Shown: in pieces, positions 17,487-26,335 of the stretch | Numbering within the stretch: position 1 is the stretch's first letter | Layout of the letters: every line of letters starts with the position of its first letter | Assembly (NCBI RefSeq): GCF_019669985.1 | Contig: NZ_AP019782.1 | Coordinates: forward strand, 2,226,001 to 2,290,000 | Direction: 5' to 3' | Length of the DNA stretch: 64,000 bases | Source: Methylogaea oryzae | Lineage (GTDB): Bacteria > Pseudomonadota > Gammaproteobacteria > Methylococcales > Methylococcaceae | Position numbers and translations under genes: made by a program | The notes under the pieces: model-generated | What the model was told of the DNA's origin: nothing | Database searches by the model: none | Seen by the model: the letters and a program-made list of their open reading frames with translations, nothing else

Positions 17487-18839
17487 GTGGACATCCGCCC
17501 GGAACGTCTCGGCAGCCCTGCTTTTCGCGCCGCTCACGGGGTCCGCGCGGCCTATGTGATCGGCGGCATGGTCAAGGGAATTTCCTCGGTGGAGATGGTG
17601 CGCGCGGCGGGCAACGCCGGCTACCTGGCGTTTTTCGGCGCCGGCGGCTTAAGGCCGGCAGCGGTGAATGAGGCCGTCGCCCAGTTGTCCGCCGATCTGG
17701 GCCCCGCCCGGCCCTGGGGCGTCAATTTCCTGCATAACCCCTTGATTCCCGCACAGGAAGACGCCCTGGCCGAACTGCTGCTGGCCTCCGGCGTGCGCTG
17801 CATCGAAGCCTCCGCCTTCGTCCGCATTACCCCCGCCCTGGTGCGCTACCGCCTGAGCGGGCTGGAATTCGACGGCCAGGGACGGCCGCTGCCGCGCCGG
17901 AGGATTATCGCCAAGGTGTCCCATCCGGACATGGCGCGCCGCTTCATGGAACCACCGCCGGCGGACTTGGTGGCGGACTTGCGCGCCCGCGGATTGCTCA
18001 CGGCGCGGGAGGCCGACGCCGCCGGCGAAGTGCCGCTGGCCGACGACGTCTGCGCCGAAGCCGATTCCGGCGGCCACACCGACCGCCGGCCTTCCTTCGC
18101 GTTGATCCCCGCTTTTCTGCGCCTGCGCGACGAAACCGCGCGCGCCCAGCCGCGGCTGCCGCCCGTGCGCATCGGTGCGGCCGGCGGCATCGGCGCGCCG
18201 GAAGCGGTGGCGGCGGCTTTCGTATTAGGCGCCGACTTCGTCCTCACCGGTTCCATCAACCAATGCACGCCGGAAGCGGGCACCAGCGAAGCGGTCAAGG
18301 ACATGCTCGCGGCGGCCCAACCGCAGGATTTCGACATGGCCCCGGCCGGCGACCTGTTCGAGATCGGCGCCAAGGTGCAGGTGCTGAAGCGCGGCAGCCT
18401 GTTCGCGGCGCGCGCCAACCGCCTTTATGAGCTGTACCGCGCCAACGCCGCCCTGGACGACATCCCGGCGCCGCTGCTGGCGGACCTGGAGGCCAAAACA
18501 TTCGGTCGCCGCTTGGACGACGTGTGGCGGGAAACCGAGGCTTATTACCGCCAGGCCGCCCCCGAGGAACTGGCGGACATCGGCCCGAAAAAACGCATGG
18601 CGATGATTTTTCGATGGTATTTTATCCACTCGCAGCGCCTCGCCCAGCAGGGCGACACGGCGCAGCGCGTGAACTTTCAGATCCACTGCGGCCCGGCCAT
18701 GGCCGCTTGCAACCGCTGGCTGGCCGATACCCCCTGGGCCGATTGGCGGCAGCGCCACGTGGACCGGCTGGCCGACCGGCTGCTCGAAGGCGCGGCCCAG
18801 GTGCTGGCCCAACGCTACGCGGGGCTGAATGCGGATTGA
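17487..18839 (+). CDS. PfaD-type trans-acting enoyl reductase
   Basis: 450 residues, FMN TIM-barrel related to nitronate monooxygenase. GTG start at 17487, seven bases after the kinase stop. The N-terminus (AYVIGGMVKGISSVEMV) and GYLAFFGAGGL match PfaD, followed by phosphate-binding glycine-rich stretches (RIGAAGGIGAPEAV, FVLTGSINQ), IGAKVQVLKRGSLF, and a C-terminal extension. In PUFA synthases and trans-AT PKSs these proteins reduce enoyl-ACP intermediates in trans. The megasynthase here has one integrated ER, so the trans enzyme probably serves modules lying outside the window. Confidence 0.93.
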   Translation: MDIRPERLGSPAFRAAHGVRAAYVIGGMVKGISSVEMVRAAGNAGYLAFFGAGGLRPAAVNEAVAQLSADLGPARPWGVNFLHNPLIPAQEDALAELLLASGVRCIEASAFVRITPALVRYRLSGLEFDGQGRPLPRRRIIAKVSHPDMARRFMEPPPADLVADLRARGLLTAREADAAGEVPLADDVCAEADSGGHTDRRPSFALIPAFLRLRDETARAQPRLPPVRIGAAGGIGAPEAVAAAFVLGADFVLTGSINQCTPEAGTSEAVKDMLAAAQPQDFDMAPAGDLFEIGAKVQVLKRGSLFAARANRLYELYRANAALDDIPAPLLADLEAKTFGRRLDDVWRETEAYYRQAAPEELADIGPKKRMAMIFRWYFIHSQRLAQQGDTAQRVNFQIHCGPAMAACNRWLADTPWADWRQRHVDRLADRLLEGAAQVLAQRYAGLNAD

Positions 18840-18885
18840 GTGGATTTTCAACGCAGGATTGGCTACACGGAAAGGAGATCGTCCC

Positions 18886-20211
18886 ATGCACACCATGCCC
18901 CACTTGCCCCCTGGTCCCACGCCGCGCTTCTGGCAACCCCTGGCCTACGCCCACTCGCCCTACCGCTTTTTCCGCTCGGTGCACGCCCGCTACGGCGATA
19001 CCTTCACGGTACGCACCAACGCCCTGACGCTGACGGTGGTGACCGCCCATCCCGAAGGCGTCGGACAGATTTTCACCGCCCCCGCCGATACCTTCCACAT
19101 GACGCTGCCCAAGAGCCTGTTGCGGATACTCGGCCGGCAAGGCTTGAGCGGCATGCACGGCGAAGCCCACCGGCGCACCCGCAAACTGATCAGCCCCTGC
19201 TTCCACGGCGAAAGCCTGCGCAGGCTGGGCGGCATGATCCACGCCACCGCCGCCGAAGCGCTGGAAGGCTGGCGCGACGGCGAGGTGTGGCAAGCCCAGG
19301 ACGCCATGCGCGATATCGCCCTGGACGTCATCCTGAAAACCGTGTTCGGCGTGGAACAACGAGAACGCCTGCACCTGTTTCGCGCAGCGGTGCTGGATTT
19401 GGCCGCCACCTTCAGCAACCCGGCGTTTATACTCAGCGCGCTGCTCAGCGTCGAACACGACGGCTGGCCGCCCAACCGGCGCCTGGACGCCGCAAGGCAG
19501 CGTTTGGCGGCGTTGTTGCAGGAAAATATCGCCGAGCGCCACGCCACCGGCACGGCGCGGGCGGACATCCTCAGCCGGCTGATGGAAGCGCGTTTCGACG
19601 ACGGCAGCCGCTTCAGCGACACGGCACTGGTGGACAACCTCATCGCCAACCTGATGGCCGGCCACGAAACCAGCGCCATGACCCTGACCTGGAGTTTCGC
19701 CTGGCTGGGCCGCCACCCGGAGGTTGCCCAGCGCCTGCAAGACGAAATCGACAGCCTGGGAAGCGACGACGACATCGCCGCCATCCAGGCTCTGCCCTAC
19801 CTGGACGCCGTGGTGAAAGAGTGCCTGCGGCTCTATCCGGCGGTACCCGACGTGTTGCGCATGCTGGCCAAGCCCCTGCAACTGCGCGGTTACGAAATAC
19901 CGGCCGGCCTGAACGTGGCCGCCTGCTCGGCGGTGCTGCACATGAACCCGGATCTCTACCCCGACCCGGAGCGGTTTTACCCGGAGCGCTTCCTAGAAAA
20001 AACTTACAGCGGCAACGAATTCATTCCGTTCGGCGGCGGCAACCGGGTTTGCATCGGCAACCATTTCGGCGTGTTCGAGGTAAAAATCGTGCTGGCGGTG
20101 CTGCTGTTTCGCGGACGTTACACCCTGCAGGAACCAGCCCCCCTGCGGGTCGCCCGGCGCGGTTTCCTCATGGGGCCGACCAGCGCGCGGGTACGCTTCC
20201 AGCGCAAATAA
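18886..20211 (+). CDS. cytochrome P450 (first of a tandem pair)
   Basis: 441 residues from ATG 18886, chosen because AAGGAG lies eight bases upstream; a further upstream in-frame start lacks one. Soluble class with no N-terminal anchor. I-helix AGHETS, ExxR in KECLRLYP, heme loop FGGGNRVCIG (Cys near 389). Needs an external ferredoxin/reductase; none is in the window. It shares long identical DNA stretches with the next gene (for example around 19556-19616 and 20915-20975), pointing to recent duplication or gene conversion. Expected role: regioselective oxidation of the polyketide, most simply hydroxylation. Confidence 0.95.
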   Translation: MHTMPHLPPGPTPRFWQPLAYAHSPYRFFRSVHARYGDTFTVRTNALTLTVVTAHPEGVGQIFTAPADTFHMTLPKSLLRILGRQGLSGMHGEAHRRTRKLISPCFHGESLRRLGGMIHATAAEALEGWRDGEVWQAQDAMRDIALDVILKTVFGVEQRERLHLFRAAVLDLAATFSNPAFILSALLSVEHDGWPPNRRLDAARQRLAALLQENIAERHATGTARADILSRLMEARFDDGSRFSDTALVDNLIANLMAGHETSAMTLTWSFAWLGRHPEVAQRLQDEIDSLGSDDDIAAIQALPYLDAVVKECLRLYPAVPDVLRMLAKPLQLRGYEIPAGLNVAACSAVLHMNPDLYPDPERFYPERFLEKTYSGNEFIPFGGGNRVCIGNHFGVFEVKIVLAVLLFRGRYTLQEPAPLRVARRGFLMGPTSARVRFQRK

Positions 20212-20256
20212 ATACACCGATACGTCCAGCACTTGCCCCACCCAGGAGACCGCCCC

Positions 20257-21576
20257 GTGAGCACACCGCCCCGTTTACCACCCGGACCCAAGCTGCGCTT
20301 CTGGCAGCCGCTGGCCTACGGCCACTCGCCCTACCGCTTTTTCCGCGCCATGCACGCCCGCTACGGCGACCCTTTCACCGTGCGCACCAGCGCGCTGACG
20401 GTGGTCACCGCCCATCCCGAAGGCATCGCGCAGATATTCACCGCCCCGGCCGACACTTTCCACGTGGCGCTGCCCAAAAGCCAACAGCGGGTGCTCGGCC
20501 GCCAGGGCTTGAGCGGCATGTCCGGCGAAGCCCACCGGCGCACCCGCAAGCTCATCAGCCCCTGCTTCCACGGCGAAAGCCTGCGCGGACTGGGCGGCAC
20601 GATCCACGCCAGCGCCGTCGAGGCGCTGCAAGGCTGGCGCGACGGCGCGGTGTGGGAGGCCAAGGACGCCATGCGCGACATCGGCCTCGACGTCATCCTG
20701 AAGACCGTGTTCGGCGTGGACCAGGCCGCGCGCCTGGCGCCGTTCCGCCAAGCGGTGCTGGAATTCGCCGCCGCCTTCGGCAACCCGGCGTTCCTGCTCA
20801 GCGCCCTGCTCGGCATCGAACGCGACGACTGGCCGCCCAACCGGCGCCTGGACAACGCCCGCGCCGGCCTGGGCATGCTGCTGCGGGAAAACATCGCCGA
20901 ACGCCGCGCCGGCGGCACGGCGCGGGCGGACATCCTCAGCCGGCTGATGGAAGCGCGTTTCGACGACGGCAGCGGCTTCAGCGACGATGCCCTGGTGGAC
21001 AATCTCATCACCAACCTGGTGGCCGGCCACGAAACCAGCGCCTTGTCGCTGGCCTGGGCCTTCGCCTGGCTGGGACGCCATCCGCAAGCGGCGGAACGCC
21101 TCCAAGCGGAAATCGACGGCCTGGGGGGCGACGACGACATCGCCGCCATCCAAGCCCTGCCCTACTTGGACGCCGTGGTGAAGGAATGCCTGCGGCTGTA
21201 TCCGGCAGTGCCCGACGTGGTGCGCATGCTGGCCAAGCCCCTGCAACTGCGCGGTTACGAAATACCGGCCGGTATGAACGTAGCCGCCTGCTCGGCGGTG
21301 TTGCACATGAACCCGGAAATCTACCCGGAGCCGGAGCGTTTCAATCCGGAGCGCTTCCTGCGAAGAAGCGTCGGCGGCACCGAATTCATCCCTTTCGGCG
21401 GCGGCGACCGCATCTGCGTCGGCAACCATTTCGGCGTGTTCGAAGTGAAGATCGTGCTGGCGGTGCTGCTGACGCGGGGACGCTACACCTTGCTGGAAAA
21501 AGGCCCGCTGAAGGTCGCCCGGCACGGGTTCCTCATGGCGCCGACCAGCGTGCGGGTGCGCTATCAGGCGCGCTGA
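20257..21576 (+). CDS. cytochrome P450 (second of the tandem pair)
   Basis: 439 residues from GTG 20257, with AGGAG eight bases upstream. I-helix AGHETS, ExxR in KECLRLYP, heme loop FGGGDRICVG (Cys near 387). Very similar to the preceding P450 throughout and follows it by 45 bases, so co-transcribed. A third member of this subfamily is at 43527-44849. Substrate regions differ enough from the first copy to suggest another site or substrate, but this cannot be read from sequence alone. It ends 24 bases before the converging condensation-like gene. Confidence 0.95.
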   Translation: MSTPPRLPPGPKLRFWQPLAYGHSPYRFFRAMHARYGDPFTVRTSALTVVTAHPEGIAQIFTAPADTFHVALPKSQQRVLGRQGLSGMSGEAHRRTRKLISPCFHGESLRGLGGTIHASAVEALQGWRDGAVWEAKDAMRDIGLDVILKTVFGVDQAARLAPFRQAVLEFAAAFGNPAFLLSALLGIERDDWPPNRRLDNARAGLGMLLRENIAERRAGGTARADILSRLMEARFDDGSGFSDDALVDNLITNLVAGHETSALSLAWAFAWLGRHPQAAERLQAEIDGLGGDDDIAAIQALPYLDAVVKECLRLYPAVPDVVRMLAKPLQLRGYEIPAGMNVAACSAVLHMNPEIYPEPERFNPERFLRRSVGGTEFIPFGGGDRICVGNHFGVFEVKIVLAVLLTRGRYTLLEKGPLKVARHGFLMAPTSVRVRYQAR

Positions 21577-21600
21577 GCCGGCTTTCCGGCAACCGCCGCG

Positions 21601-22956
21601 CTAGCCCGCGAACTGCCGCAATTCTTCGCGGAAGCGCGCCAATAATTCCTCCACCCGCGCCGTCGGCAGCTCGCTGTCGTAAAACGCCAAGGTCAGGGTG
21701 TAGGTGTCGCGGAATCCCGTCATGACCGGCAGGAAACCCGGCAGCGGCGTCGGATGGCCGTGCACGTACAAATCCTCCACTTCGGTGGAGCCGAAGCCCA
21801 GCGTGCGATGGTCCAACAAGCCCAGATTCGACAAGGTGGGCGGCGTGCCCCTGGCGCAGCCGGCCGCAATGCCCTTGCGCAACGAACGGCGCTTGTTTTC
21901 GAAAGAGGCCAGGTTCAGCAGCGCGAAAGCCAAGGGCCGGTCTCGCAGGACGAACGTCGGGTCTTGCAAGGGCTGGTTTTGTTGCACCACCTTGGCCAGG
22001 GTGGCGGAGAAGTCCTCGTCTATCCGCGGGCCGATGTCGAGCACGTGGCGGTAAACCAGGTTGCACACGGGAATCCACCATTCCTTCGGCAACAAGCGGC
22101 GCAAATTGACGACTGAGCCGGCCCGGTGCCTTGCTTGCGGCGGAAAATCCCCCGGCAGCCAGGCCGCGAAGGCCCGCAAAAACGCCGCCATGAACACGTC
22201 GCTGATCCAGTATTTGCCGCGAAACGCCGCTTGCTTGAGGCGCTTGGCTTCGTCTTTCTCCAAACGCAACCGCACGATGGCCGGCCGCGCGCGCGAATTC
22301 CGCTCGAACACGCAGGAGGGATCCGCCCGCAGGCCCCGGCTCGGCTTCCGTTCCGCCAAGGCCATGGCGAAGGGATAGGCCAGCGCCCGCGACCACAGGC
22401 GCAGTTTGTCGCGCCAGCTAAAGCCGTCGTAAAAGGGGAAATTCCAGTCGTACCCCTCCCGCCGGGCGGGCCGGTAATCCGGCTCGGACAACAGCCGGGT
22501 GTAAATGGACGCCAGCTGCTCGACCAGCTGGTAAGCGCCCATGGCGTCGGCCACGGCGTGGCTCACCTGCAACAGCAGCACGTCGGCGCCGCGATCCGGC
22601 CGGAACACGAACAACCGCAGCAGCGGATCGCCGGCGGGATCGTAGTGCAGCAGGGATTGCCGCTCGGCGGCGAGGGTGGGGTTTTCCGTGCGGACGAGGC
22701 GGCAATGCTCCAGCGAGTCCAGATCGTCCCGCCGCCGCCAGACCGGCTTTTTGCCGCTGGCGTCCAAGCGGCAGCCCAGCAAGGGTTCCGCATCCACCAA
22801 CAAACGCGTCGCGGCCGCCAGCACCTCGGCGTCCAGGGATTCGCGCAATTCCAGCACCAGGCCCATCCAGCCGACGCACTGCAACTCCGCCATCGCATAG
22901 AGAATCTCGTCAACGCCGTTGCTGGGGTAACAGCAAGGCATAGTGGCCGTATCCAT
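21601..22956 (-). CDS. stand-alone condensation-domain-like acyltransferase C1
   Basis: 451 residues, one NRPS C-domain-like fold and nothing else (COG4908/PapA-like in character). ATG 22956 has AGGGAG seven bases upstream. The HHxxxDG catalytic motif appears as SHAVADA: the second His and the Asp remain, the first His and final Gly are changed. N-terminal AEPLLGCRLD and C-terminal LSNLGLLD repeat in all four such proteins of the locus. These enzymes typically move an acyl group from a carrier protein to an alcohol or amine. It is the last gene of a minus-strand unit behind C2 and an A-PCP didomain, so an aminoacyl-PCP is a natural donor. Confidence 0.9.
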   Translation of the reverse strand: MDTATMPCCYPSNGVDEILYAMAELQCVGWMGLVLELRESLDAEVLAAATRLLVDAEPLLGCRLDASGKKPVWRRRDDLDSLEHCRLVRTENPTLAAERQSLLHYDPAGDPLLRLFVFRPDRGADVLLLQVSHAVADAMGAYQLVEQLASIYTRLLSEPDYRPARREGYDWNFPFYDGFSWRDKLRLWSRALAYPFAMALAERKPSRGLRADPSCVFERNSRARPAIVRLRLEKDEAKRLKQAAFRGKYWISDVFMAAFLRAFAAWLPGDFPPQARHRAGSVVNLRRLLPKEWWIPVCNLVYRHVLDIGPRIDEDFSATLAKVVQQNQPLQDPTFVLRDRPLAFALLNLASFENKRRSLRKGIAAGCARGTPPTLSNLGLLDHRTLGFGSTEVEDLYVHGHPTPLPGFLPVMTGFRDTYTLTLAFYDSELPTARVEELLARFREELRQFAG

Positions 22957-22967
22957 CGTCGTCTCCC

Positions 22968-24314
22968 TCAAGCCGCCGTCCCGGCAAAAATCCGCAGTTC
23001 CTCGCGCACGCGACCGAAGTAGCGCTCCACCGTCTCCCGCGGCAAATCGCTTTGATAATACGCCAGGGTCAAGGTATACCCCTGGCGGTAGCCGCAGCCG
23101 ATGACGGCGACGGCCGGCAACGGATTCGGCACGCCCAGCACGTGGAAACCTTCGGTTTCCACGGCGCCCCAGCGCAAGCCGGCCGGATCGACGTTGCCCA
23201 GATTGGAAAGGGACAACGGCGCGCCGTTGCGGCAATTCCGCGTGGTTCCCTGCCGCATCAGTTTGCGTTTCGCGTCCAGCGAAGTCCACCGTAGCATTGG
23301 CACGCCGAGCAACGCGGTGCGCAGCACATAGGCAGGATCGTTGAGCCGCCGGTTCTCCTCGCACACGCGCGCCAAGGTATCGTCAAACCGCTCGCCCAGA
23401 TCCGTGCCCAGGTCCAGCATGTGATTGCCGAGCAGGTTGCAGGGCGGCACGGCGTAATCCTCCGGCAAAAAGCGGCGCAGGTTGACGAAAGTCAGCGCCC
23501 GCCAGCGGGCGGCCTCCGTCGCCGGCGCCAGATCGGCGAAGGCGCGCAGCAAAGCGGCGAGCAAAACGTCGTTCAACCATGCCTTGCGCTTGGAGGCGGC
23601 CAGCAGGATCGGCCTCAGCTCGGCCTTGTCCAGACGGAGTCGCGCATAAGCCGCGCCGCTGTGCGCGGCGGGATCGAAAAAACGCTGCGGATCGACGCGA
23701 AACCCTTGGCTGGGAGAGCGCACGAAGCGCGCCAGCGTCCAGAGCTCCGCCAGGACGTTGCCGGCCAAACGCAGCCGGCCGCGCCAGCCCAATTGCCGAT
23801 ACAAGGGAAACCGCCAGTCGTACGAGGCGCGGACCGGCGGCCGGTAGTCGGGATCGGCCAGCAAGCGGCCGTATACGTCCGCCACCCCGGCGATCAACCG
23901 CAGCGCCCCGTCGCCGTCGGCAAGGCAGTGGTCGATCTGCAACAGCAACAGGTCGGCGCCCGCCGGCTGGCGGAACACGAACGCCCGGAACGCCGGATCG
24001 TGGACTGGGTCGTGCGGCGCCAGCGCTTGGGCTTCCGCCGCCGCCAGTGGCGCATCCGCCGTCGCGATCCGGCAATGGACGGCGCAGTCCAAATCGCTGC
24101 GCCGCCGCCAATGGGGCCGTTTTTCGTCGGCGACAAACCGGCAGCCCAGGATCGGCTCCGCGTCCATCGCCAGGCGGACGGCGCGGGCCATCACCTCGGC
24201 GTCGATCCGCCCCCCCAGTTCCAGCGCGTAGGAGATATAGCCGGAAACGCCCAACTCCGCCATGGCGTAAAGCAGCTGGTCGGTGCCTTCCGAAGGAATG
24301 GTTTCGGCAAACAT
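22968..24314 (-). CDS. stand-alone condensation-domain-like acyltransferase C2
   Basis: 448 residues. Catalytic motif DHCLADGDG keeps the general-base His, Asp and Gly of HHxxxDG. AEPILGCRF and LSNLGNVD are shared with C1, C3 and C4. It begins four bases after the stop of the A-PCP gene and ends 11 bases before C1, a tight three-gene operon. The likely donor is the amino acid on that PCP; the likely acceptor is a hydroxyl on the polyketide or an upstream acyl chain. Two adjacent C proteins beside one A-PCP suggest either two acceptors or a complex; sequence cannot decide. Confidence 0.9.
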   Translation of the reverse strand: MFAETIPSEGTDQLLYAMAELGVSGYISYALELGGRIDAEVMARAVRLAMDAEPILGCRFVADEKRPHWRRRSDLDCAVHCRIATADAPLAAAEAQALAPHDPVHDPAFRAFVFRQPAGADLLLLQIDHCLADGDGALRLIAGVADVYGRLLADPDYRPPVRASYDWRFPLYRQLGWRGRLRLAGNVLAELWTLARFVRSPSQGFRVDPQRFFDPAAHSGAAYARLRLDKAELRPILLAASKRKAWLNDVLLAALLRAFADLAPATEAARWRALTFVNLRRFLPEDYAVPPCNLLGNHMLDLGTDLGERFDDTLARVCEENRRLNDPAYVLRTALLGVPMLRWTSLDAKRKLMRQGTTRNCRNGAPLSLSNLGNVDPAGLRWGAVETEGFHVLGVPNPLPAVAVIGCGYRQGYTLTLAYYQSDLPRETVERYFGRVREELRIFAGTAA

Positions 24315-24318
24315 GGAT

Positions 24319-26154
24319 TTAGCCCGGCTGTCCGTCCAGAATGACCGCCAGTTCGGCGATGGTCGGCGCGTCGAACAGAATGTCCATGGGGAGATCGACG
24401 GAGAACACGCCGGCGATACGGCCGATCAGCAGCGCCGCTTGCAGCGAATCGCCGTCCAGGTCGACGAAAAAATGCTCGTCCGTACCGATGGGCCGCCGAT
24501 TGAACACCGCCTCCCACATGTCCACCAGCGCTTTTTCGGTGGGGCTGGCGGCGGACTCCGCCGGCGCAGCGGCCACGGGAGCAGCCTCCCTGGGCAACGC
24601 AGCCGTATCGACCTTGCCGTTGGCGTTGAGCGGCAGTTCGCCGAGGAAAAAAATCCGGCTGGGCAACATGTATTCCGGCAGGCGTTCGGCCAGGAACGCC
24701 CGTACCGCCTCGGCGCTGCCGCCCTCGCCCGCCACCAAATAAGCGTATAGCCGCTGGCCGCCGGATTCGTCCGTCACGGCCTGCACCAGCGCCTGGCGCA
24801 CCCCCGGGTAAGCGGCCAAGGCGGCTTCGATTTCACCCAACTCGATGCGGTAGCCGCGGATCTTCACCTGGCGATCGGCCCGTCCCAGAAACTCCAAGTC
24901 GCCGCTGGGCAGATAGCGGGCCATATCCCCGGTGCGGTAGAGCCGGGCGCCGGGCTCGGCGGAAAAAGGATTATCGATGAAGCTGGCCGCCGTGCGCTCC
25001 GGCTGGTTGAGATAACCGCGCGCCAGGCCGTCGCCGCCGGCCAGCAATTCCCCGGCCACGCCGACCGGCACCCGGTTCATCGCCGCGTCGACCAGGTACA
25101 CCTGGGTGTTGGCGATGGGACGGCCGATGGACACCGTGGCGCCGACCTGTTCGGGCCGATTGATGCGATAGCAGCAGGTGAACGTGGTGTTTTCCGTCGG
25201 GCCGTAGCCGTTGACGAACCAGCGCTCGCCCGGCTGTTCCAACAGCCTGCGAACGTGCCGGGGAGACAACACGTCGCCTCCCGCCAACACTTGGCGCACT
25301 TGGGCCAACGCCTCCAATTGATGATCCACCATCTGGTGGAACAGGCCGGCCGTGAGCCACAGCGTGGTGACGTTTTCCCGGCGCAGCGTAGCGCCCAGTT
25401 GCTCCAGCGAGGCGGCGGCGGGCGGCTGGATCGCCAAACTAGCGCCATTCAGCAAGCAGCCCCAGATTTCGAAGGTGGAAGCATCGAAAGCCAGCGGGGC
25501 GAATTGGAGGAACACGTCGTCGGGGGCGAAACTGGCGTACTGGGTTCCGCGCACCAATCGCATCACCGAGCGGTGTTCGATGCAGACGCCTTTCGGCACG
25601 CCGGTGGAACCGGAGGTGAAAGCGATATAAGCCAATTGCCGGCTATGGCGACCCGGCTCGGGCGGCGGCGATTGGGCGATGGCCTGGCGGAAAAACGCCA
25701 CCTCGCCGTCCAAAACCAGCACGCGGACGCCGCAATCGGCAAAACGCGCCGCCGCATCGGCCTGGGTCAACAGCACGCCGCAGCCGGCTTCGGCCAGCAT
25801 GCCCCGCAGGCGTGCGCTGGGTTCCTTGGGGCTGACGCCGATGTATGCGCCGTCCGCCTTCAATATGCCCAGCAGCGCCGCGACGGCCTCCGCGGAACGT
25901 TCGCAGGCCACGGCGACCGGCGTTTCCAACCCCACCCCCAGCTGGCGCAAACCCTGGGCGATCCGATCGGATAGCTCATCCAGTTGCCGGTAGCTCAGCG
26001 CCCTGCCTTCGAAACGCAACGCTACCCGTTCGGGCTGCCGGGCGGCGATTTCGACGAACAATTCGTGGATACAACGATCACGCGGATAGTCGCTGGCCGT
26101 GGCGTTCCATTCCAGCGGCCCTTTAGCGTGTTGCGACTCGCCCTCGGCGCTCAT
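24319..26154 (-). CDS. stand-alone NRPS didomain: adenylation (valine-like code) plus PCP
   Basis: 611 residues. A domain about 25-510: FTSGSTGVPKG, LAFDASTFEIWG, GYGPTENTTF, RTGD, KIRGYRIELGE, catalytic Lys in NANGKVD. By-eye pocket residues read about DAFWLGGTF, close to the known valine code DAFWIGGTF. PCP about 530-610 with DLDGDSLQ carrying the pantetheine Ser. No condensation or thioesterase domain of its own. It would activate an amino acid with ATP and hold it as a thioester for transfer in trans. The two C-like proteins follow immediately downstream, four bases away, which points to aminoacylation of the scaffold rather than chain elongation. Start ATG has a purine-rich GGAAGGGGGG site. 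Confidence 0.94.
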   Translation of the reverse strand: MSAEGESQHAKGPLEWNATASDYPRDRCIHELFVEIAARQPERVALRFEGRALSYRQLDELSDRIAQGLRQLGVGLETPVAVACERSAEAVAALLGILKADGAYIGVSPKEPSARLRGMLAEAGCGVLLTQADAAARFADCGVRVLVLDGEVAFFRQAIAQSPPPEPGRHSRQLAYIAFTSGSTGVPKGVCIEHRSVMRLVRGTQYASFAPDDVFLQFAPLAFDASTFEIWGCLLNGASLAIQPPAAASLEQLGATLRRENVTTLWLTAGLFHQMVDHQLEALAQVRQVLAGGDVLSPRHVRRLLEQPGERWFVNGYGPTENTTFTCCYRINRPEQVGATVSIGRPIANTQVYLVDAAMNRVPVGVAGELLAGGDGLARGYLNQPERTAASFIDNPFSAEPGARLYRTGDMARYLPSGDLEFLGRADRQVKIRGYRIELGEIEAALAAYPGVRQALVQAVTDESGGQRLYAYLVAGEGGSAEAVRAFLAERLPEYMLPSRIFFLGELPLNANGKVDTAALPREAAPVAAAPAESAASPTEKALVDMWEAVFNRRPIGTDEHFFVDLDGDSLQAALLIGRIAGVFSVDLPMDILFDAPTIAELAVILDGQPG

Positions 26155-26258
26155 AACCCCCCTTCCGACGTTTGCAACACCTCAGCGGCGCGGCTCGGCC
26201 CGTAAAAATCCACCTACGCGCCCCCGATATTCCGCCGTGTTCAACGCTTGCCGATTAA

Positions 26259-26267
26259 AGTAAACTG
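26259..26267 (+). promoter_or_regulatory. AGTAAACTG motif in divergent intergenic region
   Basis: AGTAAACTG follows TTGCCGATTA (26248-26257) in the gap between the A-PCP gene and the small basic gene. The same 9-mer, preceded by TTGCGATTA, occurs at 28953-28961 ahead of the beta-branching cassette. Two copies only; could be a shared promoter or operator, or chance. Confidence 0.2.
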
Positions 26268-26335
26268 CGTCCATTGTATGCCGCCGCCGGGCGGCATGTA
26301 TACGGAGTCCTAACGGAACTTAAAGGGATTGAGCC

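Noticed and set aside
18840-21725. 961-codon plus-strand frame across both P450 genes
   Set aside because: Arg/Pro-rich repeated shadow of the two P450 genes in another phase; its internal repeats only reflect the tandem duplication.
21601-24314. C1 and C2 as fragments of a broken NRPS
   Set aside because: Both are complete, have their own ribosome sites and stops, and match full-length stand-alone C3 and C4; no truncated neighbouring domains are present.
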